Positions 9,144 through 18,784 of a stretch of DNA of 64,000 nucleotides are shown here, piece by piece (position 1 is the first letter of the stretch; each line of letters opens with the position of its first letter). The translations under genes and the position numbers were made by a program. The DNA comes from Hyphomicrobiaceae bacterium (GTDB taxonomy: Bacteria > Pseudomonadota > Alphaproteobacteria > Rhizobiales > Hyphomicrobiaceae): positions 62,001-126,000 of the forward strand of contig JACKJI010000001.1 of the NCBI GenBank assembly GCA_020638035.1, in the 5' to 3' direction. The notes below the pieces were generated by a model that was given only the letters and a program-made list of their open reading frames with translations, searched no databases and had not been told where the DNA came from.

Positions 9144-10658
9144 ATGCTGAAGGACAAGATCGCCACCGTCTTCGACGAGCCGGCCTGCGACAAGAACCAG
9201 GCGAAGAGCGAGAAGGAGCGCAAGAAGGGCTGCTCCAAGCCGTTGACGCCGGGAGCAGCGGCCGGCGGCTGTGCTTTCGACGGGGCAAAGATCGCGCTGC
9301 AGCCGATCACCGATGTCGCGCACCTGGTCCACGCGCCGTTGGCCTGCGAGGGCAATTCCTGGGACAACCGCGGTGCCGCCTCGTCCGGTCCCGATCTCTG
9401 GCGCACAAGCTTCACGACCGACCTCAGCGAACTCGACATCGTCATGGGGCAGGGCGAGAAGAAGCTGTTGAAGGCGATCCGCGAAATCGCCGCGCGTTAT
9501 GCGCCGCCGGCGATCTTCGTCTACTCCACCTGTGTCACGGCCCTCGTTGGTGACGACATCGAGGCCGTCTGCCGCCATGCCACCGAGACTGTCGGCGTGC
9601 CCGTCATTCCAATCAACGCTCCAGGCTTTGTCGGATCGAAGAACCTCGGCAACAAGCTCGCCGGCGAAGCTCTGATCGACCACGTGATCGGAACGCGCGA
9701 AGTCGACGACGCAGGACCGACGGATATCAACATCCTGGGCGAGTTCAACCTGAGCGGCGAATTCTGGATGGTGAAGCCGCTGTTCGAGAAGCTCGGCATC
9801 CGCATCCGCGCCTCGATACCAGGCGATGCGCGCTATGCAGAGGTCGCTGCCGCTCACACCGCGCGCGTCAACATGATGGTGTGCTCGACGGCCCTCATCA
9901 ATCTCGCCCGCAAGATGGAGGAGCGTTGGGACATCCCGTTCTTCGAGGGGTCCTTCTACGGCATTACGGACACGTCAGACGCATTGAGACAGACCGCGCG
10001 CCTGCTGGTCGACCGCGGCGCACAAGGTGACCTGATCGAGCAGACGGAAACGCTGATTGCCGAGGAAGAGGAGCGCGCATGGCAGCGGCTCGCACCCTAC
10101 CACGATCGCCTCGCGGGTAAGCGAGTCCTGCTCAACACCGGCGGCGTCAAATCCTGGTCCGTCGTTTCCGCGCTCATGGAAATCGGCATGGAAATCGTCG
10201 GCACGTCAGTGAAGAAGTCGACGCCGGAGGACAAGGAGCGGATCAAGGAGCTGATGAAGGACGATCCGCACATGTTCGAGGGCATGGCACCCCGCGAACT
10301 CTACGCAATGCTCGCGGACGGCAAGGCGGACATCATGCTGTCGGGCGGCCGCACGCAGTTCATCGCCCTCAAGGCGAAGACGGCCTGGCTCGACATCAAC
10401 CAGGAGCGTCATCACCCGTATGCCGGTTATGACGGCATGGTCGAACTCGTGCGGCAAATCGATCTGGCGATTTCCAATCCCGTGTGGGCAGCCGTGCGCG
10501 AGCCAGCTCCCTGGGATCATGATGGAAACGTTGAAGGCCTGGGTCTCGATGCTGCTACCGATCGCCAGCCCGCGATGCTGCCTATTCAGCCTGACTTCGT
10601 AGCGCATTCGCGCCGCAAGTTCGCAGCCACCACAGCCGACGATCTGGGCGAGTGCTAG
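9144..10658 (+). CDS. nifE: NifE, cofactor scaffold alpha subunit
   Basis: 504 residues, paralogous to NifD. Conserved cysteines appear in AGGCAFDGAKIALQPITD (Cys43), HAPLACEGNSWDNRG (Cys68) and YSTCVTALVGDDIEAVC. NifEN hosts conversion of NifB-co to FeMo-co. ATG 9144 has GGAG 6 bases upstream; a TTG start at 9123 is possible but has no ribosome site. The C-terminal 60 residues (after AISNPVW) extend past the core fold. nifN starts 11 bases downstream. Confidence 0.96.
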   Translation: MLKDKIATVFDEPACDKNQAKSEKERKKGCSKPLTPGAAAGGCAFDGAKIALQPITDVAHLVHAPLACEGNSWDNRGAASSGPDLWRTSFTTDLSELDIVMGQGEKKLLKAIREIAARYAPPAIFVYSTCVTALVGDDIEAVCRHATETVGVPVIPINAPGFVGSKNLGNKLAGEALIDHVIGTREVDDAGPTDINILGEFNLSGEFWMVKPLFEKLGIRIRASIPGDARYAEVAAAHTARVNMMVCSTALINLARKMEERWDIPFFEGSFYGITDTSDALRQTARLLVDRGAQGDLIEQTETLIAEEEERAWQRLAPYHDRLAGKRVLLNTGGVKSWSVVSALMEIGMEIVGTSVKKSTPEDKERIKELMKDDPHMFEGMAPRELYAMLADGKADIMLSGGRTQFIALKAKTAWLDINQERHHPYAGYDGMVELVRQIDLAISNPVWAAVREPAPWDHDGNVEGLGLDAATDRQPAMLPIQPDFVAHSRRKFAATTADDLGEC

Positions 10659-10669
10659 GAGGCCACGGC

Positions 10670-12064
10670 ATGACAACCAGGATCGACAGTTCCGGCAAGG
10701 CGGCGTCCGTCAATCCGCTGAAGTCGTCACAGCCATTGGGCGCCGCCTTTGCCTTCCTTGGTGTCGCGGGCTCCGTGCCGCTGTTCCACGGCAGCCAGGG
10801 ATGCACGTCGTTCGCTCTCGTTCTCTTCGTGCGGCACTTCAAGGAAACGATCCCGTTGCAGACGACGGCGATGGACGAGGTGGCGACGATTCTTGGTGGC
10901 GCAGAGAATCTCGAGGAAGCTATCCTCAACCTCAAGAAACGCACGGGCGCGAAGTTCATCGGTGTCTGCACGACGGCGCTCGTGGAGACGCGCGGAGAGG
11001 ATTTCGCCGGCGAAATCGCCAACATCCGGCGTCGGCGTGCGCAGGAACTTGCCGGAACCGACGTCGTTCTTGTCCAAACGCCCGACTTCGATGGCGCCAT
11101 CGAGGAGGGATGGACCAAGGCAGTCACCGCCACACTCGATGCGCTCATCGAGACCGAAAACAGAATCGCGCCTATTGGCGGCCGCATCAACATCCTCGCG
11201 GGTTCGCATCTGACCGTCGCCGACATCGAACTTCTGCGTGACACGGCCGAAGCATTTGGACTCGACCCCATCATCCTGCCGGACATTTCCGGTGCGCTCG
11301 ACGGAACCATTCCCGACAACTGGGTCCCCACGACTTATGGCGGCACGCCGGTCGAACGCATTCGCGAAATGGGCCGCTCTGCCTTCACCATCGGCATCGG
11401 CGAGCACATGCGCAAGCCAGCGCGCCTGCTTCAGGACAAGTGCGGCGTACCGTTCATGGTTTTCGAGACGCTGACCGGGCTGAAGCCTGTCGACCGCTTC
11501 ATCACCTTGTTGGCCGAGCTGTCGGGCCGGCCGGTACCCGCTTCCATCCGACGCCGGCGCAACCAGCTCACCGACGCCATGCTGGACGGTCACTTCCATT
11601 TCGGTGGCAAGAACATCGCGATCGGCGCCGAGCCCGACCTGCTCTACGCCTTGTCGTCGTTCTTCGCCGGCCTCGGCGCGCAGGTGAAGGCGGCCGTTAC
11701 GACGACAAGCCACTCACCCATCCTCGCAAAGGTTCCAACGGCCCGCGTGGTGGCAGGTGACCTGCAGGATCTGGAAGACCTCGGGGCAGATGCCGGTGTG
11801 GATCTCGTGGTGGCGCATAGTCACGGCCGCCAGGCCGCGGAGCGGCTTCGCGTACCACTGATGCGCGTCGGCTTCCCGATCTTTGATCGCCTTGGCGCAC
11901 AGCACAAGCGAACCATTCTTTATGAGGGAACCCGCGATCTCATTTTCGAGGTGGCAAACATCTTTCAGGCCGAGTTGCATCAACCAAGCCCGGAGACCCT
12001 CAATCCTTTCGCACAACGCACGAGGGAGAAGAGCGATGAACGTCCGTCGCTTGCAGTTAGTTGA
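10670..12064 (+). CDS. nifN: NifN, cofactor scaffold beta subunit
   Basis: 464 residues, NifK-like: NPLKSSQPLGAAFAFLG and LFHGSQGC (Cys45) near the N-terminus, GVCTTALVETRGED, and YEGTRDLIFEVAN at the C-terminus. Start ATG 10670 follows AGGAGG (10657-10662). It partners with NifE. The last 29 bases overlap nifX, so translation is coupled. Confidence 0.96.
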   Translation: MTTRIDSSGKAASVNPLKSSQPLGAAFAFLGVAGSVPLFHGSQGCTSFALVLFVRHFKETIPLQTTAMDEVATILGGAENLEEAILNLKKRTGAKFIGVCTTALVETRGEDFAGEIANIRRRRAQELAGTDVVLVQTPDFDGAIEEGWTKAVTATLDALIETENRIAPIGGRINILAGSHLTVADIELLRDTAEAFGLDPIILPDISGALDGTIPDNWVPTTYGGTPVERIREMGRSAFTIGIGEHMRKPARLLQDKCGVPFMVFETLTGLKPVDRFITLLAELSGRPVPASIRRRRNQLTDAMLDGHFHFGGKNIAIGAEPDLLYALSSFFAGLGAQVKAAVTTTSHSPILAKVPTARVVAGDLQDLEDLGADAGVDLVVAHSHGRQAAERLRVPLMRVGFPIFDRLGAQHKRTILYEGTRDLIFEVANIFQAELHQPSPETLNPFAQRTREKSDERPSLAVS

Positions 12065-12518
12065 CGACAATGCCGTGTCGGCGGCTGGCCCGGAGCCGGC
12101 GATCCGGATCGCGATCGCGACACAGGACATGAAGGGGCTCAACGCTCACTTCGGATCGGCACGCAAGTTCGCCATCTACGATGTGACGCCAGGCGCGTCG
12201 CGTTTCGTTTCCGTCGCGGCCTTCGACGAGGTCTCCGAGGAGGACGGAAAGCACAAGGAGGATGGCGACGATCGCATCACGCCCAAGGTCGATGCTCTGG
12301 CCGGCGTGCATCTGCTGTTCGTGCGCGCGATCGGCGGGCCTGCTGCAGCCAAGGTCGTGCGTGCGGGCATCCATCCCGTGAAGATCGCGGAGCCGCAACC
12401 GATCGAGGGGGTCATCGCGCGCGTGCAGGCGATGCTGTCTGGTTCACCGCCGCCGTGGCTCCGCAAGATCCTCGGGCAAGCGGGCTTCGTTTCAAAACCG
12501 TCATTCGTAGGAGATTGA
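12036..12518 (+). CDS. nifX: NifX, cofactor-binding protein
   Basis: 160 residues with the NifX/NafY fold signature IRIAIATQDMKGLNAHFGSARKF and a GPAAAKVVRAGIHPVKI segment. NifX binds NifB-co and VK-cluster as a transient reservoir during cofactor assembly. ATG 12036 follows a GAGGGAGAAGAG ribosome site inside the end of nifN. Confidence 0.94.
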   Translation: MNVRRLQLVDDNAVSAAGPEPAIRIAIATQDMKGLNAHFGSARKFAIYDVTPGASRFVSVAAFDEVSEEDGKHKEDGDDRITPKVDALAGVHLLFVRAIGGPAAAKVVRAGIHPVKIAEPQPIEGVIARVQAMLSGSPPPWLRKILGQAGFVSKPSFVGD

Positions 12519-12521
12519 ACA

Positions 12522-13001
12522 ATGGCGACCGCTGCTGTGAACATGGAAGGCACCGGGGCTGCCGATGCGATGCCGGGCCCGTTTGTTGCAACCCTCGTTC
12601 GGCTCATCAGGGCGCAGGATTCCTACGGGGCCTGGGAAGGCAAGGCCGATACCGAGCTCCTTGCACCATTCATCGTCACCAAGGAGCAGCGCCGGCAGAT
12701 GCCGATGATGGCCGATCCGGACCCCGATGTGCTGGCGCGGCTTGAACTCTTCTATAACGCCATCTCTCTTTCCCTGGAACGGGAGACCGGCCATGTCGCC
12801 AGCCCGATGATGAAGATGCACCATGAGGGATTTGGCCGCGTCGTACTGACGATGGGCAAGCTCGTCGTGCTGTCCAAGCATCTGCGCGACGTCCATCGCT
12901 TCGGCTTCGAGAACATCATCAAGCTGGAGGCCGAGGGACAGAAACTCGTCGATGCCGGTGTCGACACCTACAAGACCTATCAGCACGTCGCCGAAGCCTG
13001 A
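12522..13001 (+). CDS. NifX-associated nitrogen fixation protein (DUF269 family)
   Basis: 159 residues, closely matching the family that follows nifX in many nif clusters: PFVATLVRLIRAQDSYGAWEGK, MADPDPDVLARLELFYNAI, MMKMHHEGFGRVVL and KLVVLSKHLRDVHRFGFE. Its function is unassigned; genomic linkage to nifX is its main evidence. It begins 3 bases after the nifX stop, with GGAG in the overlap region. Confidence 0.9.
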   Translation: MATAAVNMEGTGAADAMPGPFVATLVRLIRAQDSYGAWEGKADTELLAPFIVTKEQRRQMPMMADPDPDVLARLELFYNAISLSLERETGHVASPMMKMHHEGFGRVVLTMGKLVVLSKHLRDVHRFGFENIIKLEAEGQKLVDAGVDTYKTYQHVAEA

Positions 13002-13047
13002 CTTGCCCAGTCTACGTCGAGCCAATTGCATCGAAGGAGCCCAATCC

Positions 13048-13281
13048 ATGTCAGACGTCGACACGCTGAAGGCGGAAATCAAGAAACTTTCGGCCCGCGC
13101 CACAACCGCAAAGATGAACCTGCACGATCTTGCGGAGGACCTGCCAATCAACTGGCAGGGGATCATGACGACGGCGGAAGCCACGCGTGACGCCTACTTG
13201 GCGTTGGAGACGGCACGCGCGCAACTGAAAGAACTCGAAGCCCAAAGCACGCTGCCCAAACCCCACAGCGCGAGTGCATGA
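13048..13281 (+). CDS. Small nif-associated protein, DUF683/CCE_0567 family
   Basis: 77 residues, mostly helical: DTLKAEIKKLSARATTAKM, then LHDLAEDLPINWQ. This matches the short family found after the DUF269 gene in nif operons; cyanobacterial members bind metal. ATG 13048 follows GAAGGAG (13033-13039). It is a probable helical hairpin with no membrane segment. Confidence 0.87.
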   Translation: MSDVDTLKAEIKKLSARATTAKMNLHDLAEDLPINWQGIMTTAEATRDAYLALETARAQLKELEAQSTLPKPHSASA

Positions 13282-13309
13282 CGCTCGACCGCCAACGGAT
13301 ACAACTGGC

Positions 13310-13627
13310 ATGTCCCAATTCTCCACACGCAATGGCGCCCCTTGGGTACCAGTCTACCTGACGGCGATAAACGGCGAGACCTGCATCGGCTGCGGTCGAT
13401 GCTTCAAGGTCTGCTCGCGCGAGGTCATGCACCTTTATGGTCTCGATGAAGACGGCAACAACCTTGGCATCGTGACCGAGGACGACGACGATGACTTCGA
13501 CGGTGAACTCAACCGCAAGATCATGGTTCTCGACAATGGTGGCGCCTGCATCGGCTGCGGCGCATGTGCACGCGTCTGCCCCAAAGCCTGCCAGACGCAT
13601 GTTCCCGCCACGGAGCTAGTCGAATGA
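13310..13627 (+). CDS. fdxB: Nif-specific ferredoxin III (FdxB)
   Basis: 105 residues with two [4Fe-4S] motifs, CIGCGRCFKVC and CIGCGACARVCPKAC, separated by an acidic insert (EDDDDDFDGE) characteristic of FdxB. A low-potential electron carrier for nitrogenase or its assembly. ATG 13310 is chosen because MSQF...WVPVYLT is the family start; no good ribosome site is visible. The stop overlaps the nifQ start (ATGA). Confidence 0.92.
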   Translation: MSQFSTRNGAPWVPVYLTAINGETCIGCGRCFKVCSREVMHLYGLDEDGNNLGIVTEDDDDDFDGELNRKIMVLDNGGACIGCGACARVCPKACQTHVPATELVE

Positions 13628-14274
13628 CCTTGGAAGCCCGAGCGTTCACCGATTTTTGCTGCAACGATGAAGCCGTTGTGAGGCATTCCGATCGCACGGC
13701 ACGCGAACATTGGTTCAGCTGCTCGGGAACACTCGAAAGACTGGTCTTCACCAGCGTTGTGCGCAAGACGCTCACGGAACGCGATCTTAAGGACGGATCC
13801 CTGGCACAACGTCTCGGCGTCGGAGGTACAGATTTAGGCGTTCTACTGATGGTCTTCGCGCCCGGCCATCCGCGTCTTTCACCCGCAGATTATACCGTTG
13901 TGGACGTCTCCGAAGAGCAGTCCTGGGTGAGGGACCTGTTGTTGGATGCGTGTCCACCGCGCGGCGAGGCGTCTCGCCTGCTCGCGGGCATTCTCGCCAG
14001 ACGCTCTATGGAAGGCGGTCATCTCTGGGAAGATCTCGGCCTACCCGACCGTGCAACCCTCACCGCGCTCATGAACCAATTCTTCCCGGATCTCGCGGCA
14101 CGCAATGTCGACAACATGCGGTGGAAACGTTTCTTCTTCCGCCAGTTGTGCGAGGCGGAAGGCCTTGCTCACTGCACGTCCCCGACCTGCAGCGCATGTC
14201 CGGACGTCGACAAATGCTTCGAGCCGGGTTCGGCAGAGGCGATGATCGCACGGAGCAAGGCCGCACCTGCCTAA
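13624..14274 (+). CDS. nifQ: NifQ, molybdenum donor
   Basis: 216 residues ending in the NifQ cysteine motif CTSPTCSACPDVDKC (CX4CX2CX5C), which holds a Mo-Fe-S cluster that delivers Mo to NifEN. A conserved HLWEDLGLPDR segment precedes an FPDLAARN-x-x-MRWKRFFFRQ block. Translationally coupled to fdxB. Confidence 0.94.
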   Translation: MTLEARAFTDFCCNDEAVVRHSDRTAREHWFSCSGTLERLVFTSVVRKTLTERDLKDGSLAQRLGVGGTDLGVLLMVFAPGHPRLSPADYTVVDVSEEQSWVRDLLLDACPPRGEASRLLAGILARRSMEGGHLWEDLGLPDRATLTALMNQFFPDLAARNVDNMRWKRFFFRQLCEAEGLAHCTSPTCSACPDVDKCFEPGSAEAMIARSKAAPA

Positions 14275-14461
14275 AGCGGTTTCCACGCGATCGGAATTGC
14301 CCGGACGCCGTTCCAGTGCTCGTCGCGAGTGGCACGAAAGCGTGTGACGTGCGGCGATGGCTGTCGATCCGCACCTGCACCAGCAATCGCTTGCGCCCAT
14401 CAGATGGCACCGGAGCCGGGGACCGCAGACGACATACCAGACGCTAGAATTGGCAAGAGAG

Positions 14462-14881
14462 ATGGTCGGAAAATCACGCAACGTCATCGAGTGGAGTCAA
14501 CGTGTCTATGGCCTCGGCGTCGAGGAAATGGACACGACGCATGCCGAGTTTGCAGCACTTGTTAACTCCATCGCTCAGGCCGACGCTCCCGAGGATCTTC
14601 ACATCCTGTTCACCAAGCTGCTCGACCACACGCGCGGACACTTCACACGCGAAAGCGAACTGATGCGCGAGTGCGGGTTCAAAGCGATAGACGAACATGA
14701 AGCCGATCATACTCGCGTTCTGGGCGACCTGGAACGCTTTGCCGCGATGGCACGCCGCGGCATGCCCGACATGGCCAAAGCGTTCGTGTCGGAGTTTCTG
14801 CCCGGTTGGTTCGACGCACATGCACAGACGATGGATGCGGCGCTAGCACAATGCGTGAAAACGCTTCGTCGGCAGCGGTAG
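14462..14881 (+). CDS. Bacteriohemerythrin
   Basis: 139 residues with the di-iron ligand set of hemerythrins: TTHAEF (H-x3-E type), LLDHTRGHFTRES (H-x3-H-x3-E), DEHEADH and WFDAHAQTMD (H-x4-D). It binds O2 reversibly. Within a nif island it could lower free O2 or buffer it for respiration, which is inference. ATG 14462 gives the normal domain length; a longer reading from 14357 has no family support. No membrane segment is seen. Confidence 0.88.
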   Translation: MVGKSRNVIEWSQRVYGLGVEEMDTTHAEFAALVNSIAQADAPEDLHILFTKLLDHTRGHFTRESELMRECGFKAIDEHEADHTRVLGDLERFAAMARRGMPDMAKAFVSEFLPGWFDAHAQTMDAALAQCVKTLRRQR

Positions 14882-14905
14882 ACGGTGATGTCGCGAACGC
14901 GACCG

Positions 14906-14981
14906 TGTCGAAGTTACGACAAACACGCCAGCGCAAAAAAGAGCGAAAAATCAGAGCATTATCTTGTGGCACGAGGCTTGC
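14906..14981 (+). promoter_or_regulatory. NifA site plus sigma-54 promoter of the A-type carrier-nifUSVW unit
   Basis: TGT-N10-ACA at 14906-14921 and an exact TGGCAC-N5-TTGC at 14967-14981, 46 bp apart. It starts a second cofactor and Fe-S supply operon: A-type carrier, nifU, nifS, nifV, nifW. Confidence 0.91.
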
Positions 14982-15023
14982 TATTTCCAACCGCAGCACG
15001 TCCATCAGCCACGGAGAACTTGG

Positions 15024-15344
15024 ATGATCGCCCTTACCGAGCGCGCTGCCACTGCGGTCAAGAAGGCCATTGAGAAGTCTGGGAAGAGCGGCGCTGGATT
15101 TCGAGTCATGGTCGAGAACGGTGGATGCTCGGGCCTCAAATACAAGATCGGCCTCGATAGCCAGCCACGCCAGGACGACGAGATCGTCGAGAGCAGCGGC
15201 ATTCGCATCTTCGTAGATCCGGACTCTCTTCCGATGCTGTCCGGCGTGACCGTCGATTTCGTCGAGGAACTCGGCAAGGCCGGCTTCTCGTTCGACAATC
15301 CCAATGCCAGTTCGAAGTGCAGCTGCGGCAAGTCATTCTGCTGA
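15024..15344 (+). CDS. A-type Fe-S carrier of the nif cluster (IscA/HesB family)
   Basis: 106 residues with the three cluster-binding cysteines of the A-type family: GGCSGLKY, then CSCGKSFC at the end. It carries Fe-S units from NifU to targets. ATG 15024 follows ACGGAGAACTTGG. Often written iscA-nif or hesB. First gene after its own NifA/sigma-54 promoter; nifU follows at once. Confidence 0.93.
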   Translation: MIALTERAATAVKKAIEKSGKSGAGFRVMVENGGCSGLKYKIGLDSQPRQDDEIVESSGIRIFVDPDSLPMLSGVTVDFVEELGKAGFSFDNPNASSKCSCGKSFC

Positions 15345-15355
15345 GGAGCATGGCC

Positions 15356-16342
15356 ATGTGGGACTACACTGACAAGGTCAAGGAATACTTCTTCGAGCCG
15401 AAGAACGCCGGCGTACTGTCCGATGCGAACGCTATCGGTGAGGTTGGCGCGATCGCTTGTGGCGATGCCTTGAAGCTGATGCTCAAGGTCGATCCTGGCA
15501 CCGAACGCATCGAGAATGCGAAATTCCAGACCTTCGGCTGCGGATCGGCAATTGCATCCTCCTCCGCATTGACCGAACTCGTCATCGGCAAGACTCTCGA
15601 TGAAGCGCTGAAGCTGACAAACGCCGACATCGCGGATTTCCTTGGCGGGTTACCGCCGGAGAAGATGCACTGTTCCGTGATGGGTTACGAGGCGCTGCAG
15701 GCTGCCGTTGCGAATTATCGCGGCGAGGAGTGGGCCGACGATCACGAGGAAGGCGCGCTCATCTGTAAGTGCTTCGGTGTCGACGAGGGCATGCTGGAGA
15801 CCGCAATCCGCGTCAACAAGCTCACGACACTGGAGATGGTGACCTTCTACACCAAGGCCGGCGGCAGTTGCGCCACGTGCCTGGAAGCGATCGAGGGTGT
15901 GCTCGCGCGAAGCAACGAGAAAATGGTCGCCGAAGGGATCATACCTGCGGAGGCGGCCTTTGTCGCAGGCCAGGTCGAGGTCTCTGGCGTCATTCGCAAA
16001 CCACAAGCCGCGAAGGCACCCGCCCCCGTGTCTGACGACTTCGTTCCGCTGGACATCTTCAACGAGGAGATCCGCGCAGCGGCGCCACAACCGAAACTGA
16101 CGACATTCCAGCGCATCAAGCTGATCGAGGACGTGATCGAGGAGGTCCGCCCGGCGTTGCAGCGTGACGGGGGAGACTGCGAACTCGTCGATGTCGACGG
16201 CAACAACGTCATGCTGAAGCTGACCGGCGCCTGCATCAACTGCCAGCTCTCGGCGATGACAGTGGCCGGTGTGCAGGAGCGGCTTGTCGAGCGGACACGG
16301 CTACCGATACGCGTCATCCCGGTCAAGGCACCCGGCCACTAA
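15356..16342 (+). CDS. nifU: NifU, Fe-S cluster scaffold
   Basis: 328 residues in the classic three-domain form: IscU-like N-terminus with Cys35, Cys62 and Cys106 at canonical positions when counted from ATG 15356; a central [2Fe-2S] segment (ICKCFGVDE ... [11 protein letters not shown]); and a C-terminal Nfu domain with CINC ([13 protein letters not shown]). ATG 15356 is favoured over 15350 because GAGGAG at 15343-15348 is then 7 bases away and the cysteine numbering fits. Confidence 0.96.
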   Translation: MWDYTDKVKEYFFEPKNAGVLSDANAIGEVGAIACGDALKLMLKVDPGTERIENAKFQTFGCGSAIASSSALTELVIGKTLDEALKLTNADIADFLGGLPPEKMHCSVMGYEALQAAVANYRGEEWADDHEEGALICKCFGVDEGMLETAIRVNKLTTLEMVTFYTKAGGSCATCLEAIEGVLARSNEKMVAEGIIPAEAAFVAGQVEVSGVIRKPQAAKAPAPVSDDFVPLDIFNEEIRAAAPQPKLTTFQRIKLIEDVIEEVRPALQRDGGDCELVDVDGNNVMLKLTGACINCQLSAMTVAGVQERLVERTRLPIRVIPVKAPGH

Positions 16343-16380
16343 ACGTCGGTGATGTTGGCAATACGAGTTGGAGAACGATC

Positions 16381-17589
16381 ATGAGCGTCCGCCCCGTCTA
16401 TCTCGACAACAATGCCACCACGCGCGTTGATCCACGTGTCGTCGAGGCCATGCTGCCGTACTTCACCGAACAGTTCGGAAACCCGTCGTCGATGCACGCG
16501 TTCGGCGCCAAGGTCGGTGGCTCCGTACGCGAGGCCCGCGAGAAGTTGCAGGCGCTTCTTGGAGCGGCCCATGATCACGAGATTGTCTTCACGTCGGGTG
16601 GCACCGAGAGCGACAATGCCGCTCTCATCTCGGCACTCGAAGCAAATCCGTTGCGCGCCGAGATCATCACCAGTGTCGTCGAGCATCCAGCCATCCTGTC
16701 GGCCTGCGAGCACCTGGCGAAAACGCGCGGCGCCAAGGTTCACCACATCGGGGTCGATGCCCACGGACGGCTCGACATCGAAGCCTACCGCAAGGCGCTC
16801 TCCGATAAGACGGCTATCGTCTCGTTCATGTGGGCGAACAACGAGACGGGAACGATCAATCCCATTTCCGAACTGGCCGGGCTCGCAAAGGACGCCGGCG
16901 CGCTGTTCCACACCGATGCCGTGCAGGCGGTCGGCAAGATCCCGATCGATCTCAGGAACACGCCGGTCGACATGCTCTCGCTCTCCGGACACAAACTGCA
17001 TGGGCCCAAGGGCATCGGTGCGCTCTATGTTCGTCGCGGCACACGTTTCAAGTCGATGCTCAAAGGCGGGCACCAGGAGCGAGGCCGGCGCGCAGGCACT
17101 GAGAATACGCCCGGTATCATCGGACTGGGTGTTGCCGCCGAGATCGCTCATCAGAACCTCGAAAGCGATATGCCCCGCATTGCGGCGTTGCGCGACAGGC
17201 TCGAAAAGTCGCTCCTTCAGCGCGTCGGCAACGCGTTCGTCACCGGAGACCCGCACGCACGGCTACCCAATACCACCAGCATTGCGTTCGAGTACATCGA
17301 GGGCGAGGCAATCCTACTGCTTCTCAACCGGGCGGGCATCGCGGCCTCATCAGGCTCCGCGTGCACATCAGGCTCGCTCGAGCCTTCGCATGTCATGCGC
17401 GCGATGGGCATTCCCTATACGGCAGCGCACGGTGCCATCCGGTTCTCGTTCTCGCGTGAGAACACAAAAGAAGACGTCGATCAGGTTCTCGAAGTGATGC
17501 CCGACATCATCGCACGGCTACGCGAGCTGTCGCCGTTCTGGAGCGGCGAGGGTCCATCGACCGGCGCCTTCCAGCCGACCTATGCCTGA
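16381..17589 (+). CDS. nifS: NifS, cysteine desulfurase
   Basis: 402 residues, PLP-dependent. The PLP lysine is Lys205 in LSGHKLHGPKG, and the persulfide cysteine is Cys328 in SSGSACTSG. It supplies sulfur to NifU. The N-terminus VYLDNNATTRVDPRVVEAM is diagnostic. It overlaps the following nifV frame only if the upstream nifV ATG is used. Confidence 0.96.
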   Translation: MSVRPVYLDNNATTRVDPRVVEAMLPYFTEQFGNPSSMHAFGAKVGGSVREAREKLQALLGAAHDHEIVFTSGGTESDNAALISALEANPLRAEIITSVVEHPAILSACEHLAKTRGAKVHHIGVDAHGRLDIEAYRKALSDKTAIVSFMWANNETGTINPISELAGLAKDAGALFHTDAVQAVGKIPIDLRNTPVDMLSLSGHKLHGPKGIGALYVRRGTRFKSMLKGGHQERGRRAGTENTPGIIGLGVAAEIAHQNLESDMPRIAALRDRLEKSLLQRVGNAFVTGDPHARLPNTTSIAFEYIEGEAILLLLNRAGIAASSGSACTSGSLEPSHVMRAMGIPYTAAHGAIRFSFSRENTKEDVDQVLEVMPDIIARLRELSPFWSGEGPSTGAFQPTYA

Positions 17590-17602
17590 GACGGAGGCAC
17601 GC

Positions 17603-18766
17603 ATGTCGCCAGCCTTGATCAATCGTCGCATTTATCTCAACGACACGACGCTGCGCGATGGCGAGCAGGCACCAGGCGTGTCGTTCACGGTCGACGAGAA
17701 AGTCGCCATAGCATGCGCCCTCGCTGATGCAGGCGTCGACGAGATCGAGGCCGGCACGCCTTCGATGGGCGAGGAAGAGATCGCTGCAATCCAGGCGATC
17801 GTCGCAACCCGGACAACCGCGCGCATCATCGCCTGGGGGCGCATGCGCGAGAGTGATGTCGATGCCGCGTCCAGGACCGGTGTCGGCATGGTCAACCTGT
17901 CGGTACCCGTTTCCGACATCCAGTTGCGGGCCAAACTCGGAGTGGGGCGTGATTGGGCACTGGCAGCGATCGCGCGCGTCGTCCACTATGCCCGTGACCA
18001 TGGTCTTGAGGTCGCGGTGGGGGGCGAAGACGCCTCTCGCGCCGATGTCGATTTCCTCTGCCACGTCATGGAAGCCGCGGAGCGGGCCGGTGCTCGCCGA
18101 TTCCGCTTCGCCGATACGCTCGGCGTGCTCGATCCGTTCGCGACGGCTGCCCTGGTGGAGAGGCTGGTGGCAGGCTCCGATCTTGAATTCGAGATCCACG
18201 CTCATGACGATCTCGGCCTCGCCACCGCCAATACGCTCGCAGCTCTGCGTTCCGGTGCGCGCCATGCAAGCGTCACGGTCGTCGGCCTTGGCGAGCGCGC
18301 CGGCAACGCACCACTGGAGGAAATTGCCGTCGCCGCTTCCAGGCTGCACGGATTCGACACGGGCGTTGGATTATCTCAGCTGCCGCAGGTTGCCGACCTT
18401 GTCGCCACGGCGTCGGGACGCGTAATTCCAGAGAGCAAGGCGATCGTCGGCGCGGCCGCATTTACGCACGAATCGGGCATTCACGTCGACGGGCTGCTGA
18501 AGGATCCCGCCTCCTACGAGGCCTTCGACCCTGGCCTCGTAGGCCGGCAGCGGCGCCTGGTTCTCGGCAAACATTCCGGCCGCAGCTCGATCCGAAATGC
18601 TCTCAGCGAGCTGGGGCTGCCGGCCGAGCCGAAGTTGCATGCAGCGCTTCTGTCCAGCGTTCGCAACGAAGCGCAGCGGACCAAACGCGCGGTCACGCAT
18701 GAACAGCTGCCGAGCCTCCTGGAACTCATCGCCGGTGACCGCAGGTCGCAGGACGCATCAACCTAA
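17603..18766 (+). CDS. nifV: NifV, homocitrate synthase
   Basis: 387 residues of the DRE-TIM family: LNDTTLRDGEQAPGVSF near the start, the metal-binding HAHDDLGLATANTLAAL, and GERAGNAPLEEIA. It condenses acetyl-CoA with 2-oxoglutarate to homocitrate, the organic ligand of FeMo-co. ATG 17603 follows GGAGG (17593-17597); an in-frame ATG at 17582 overlaps the end of nifS. Confidence 0.94.
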   Translation: MSPALINRRIYLNDTTLRDGEQAPGVSFTVDEKVAIACALADAGVDEIEAGTPSMGEEEIAAIQAIVATRTTARIIAWGRMRESDVDAASRTGVGMVNLSVPVSDIQLRAKLGVGRDWALAAIARVVHYARDHGLEVAVGGEDASRADVDFLCHVMEAAERAGARRFRFADTLGVLDPFATAALVERLVAGSDLEFEIHAHDDLGLATANTLAALRSGARHASVTVVGLGERAGNAPLEEIAVAASRLHGFDTGVGLSQLPQVADLVATASGRVIPESKAIVGAAAFTHESGIHVDGLLKDPASYEAFDPGLVGRQRRLVLGKHSGRSSIRNALSELGLPAEPKLHAALLSSVRNEAQRTKRAVTHEQLPSLLELIAGDRRSQDAST

Positions 18767-18784
18767 GCAACGACGGTTCGAGAC

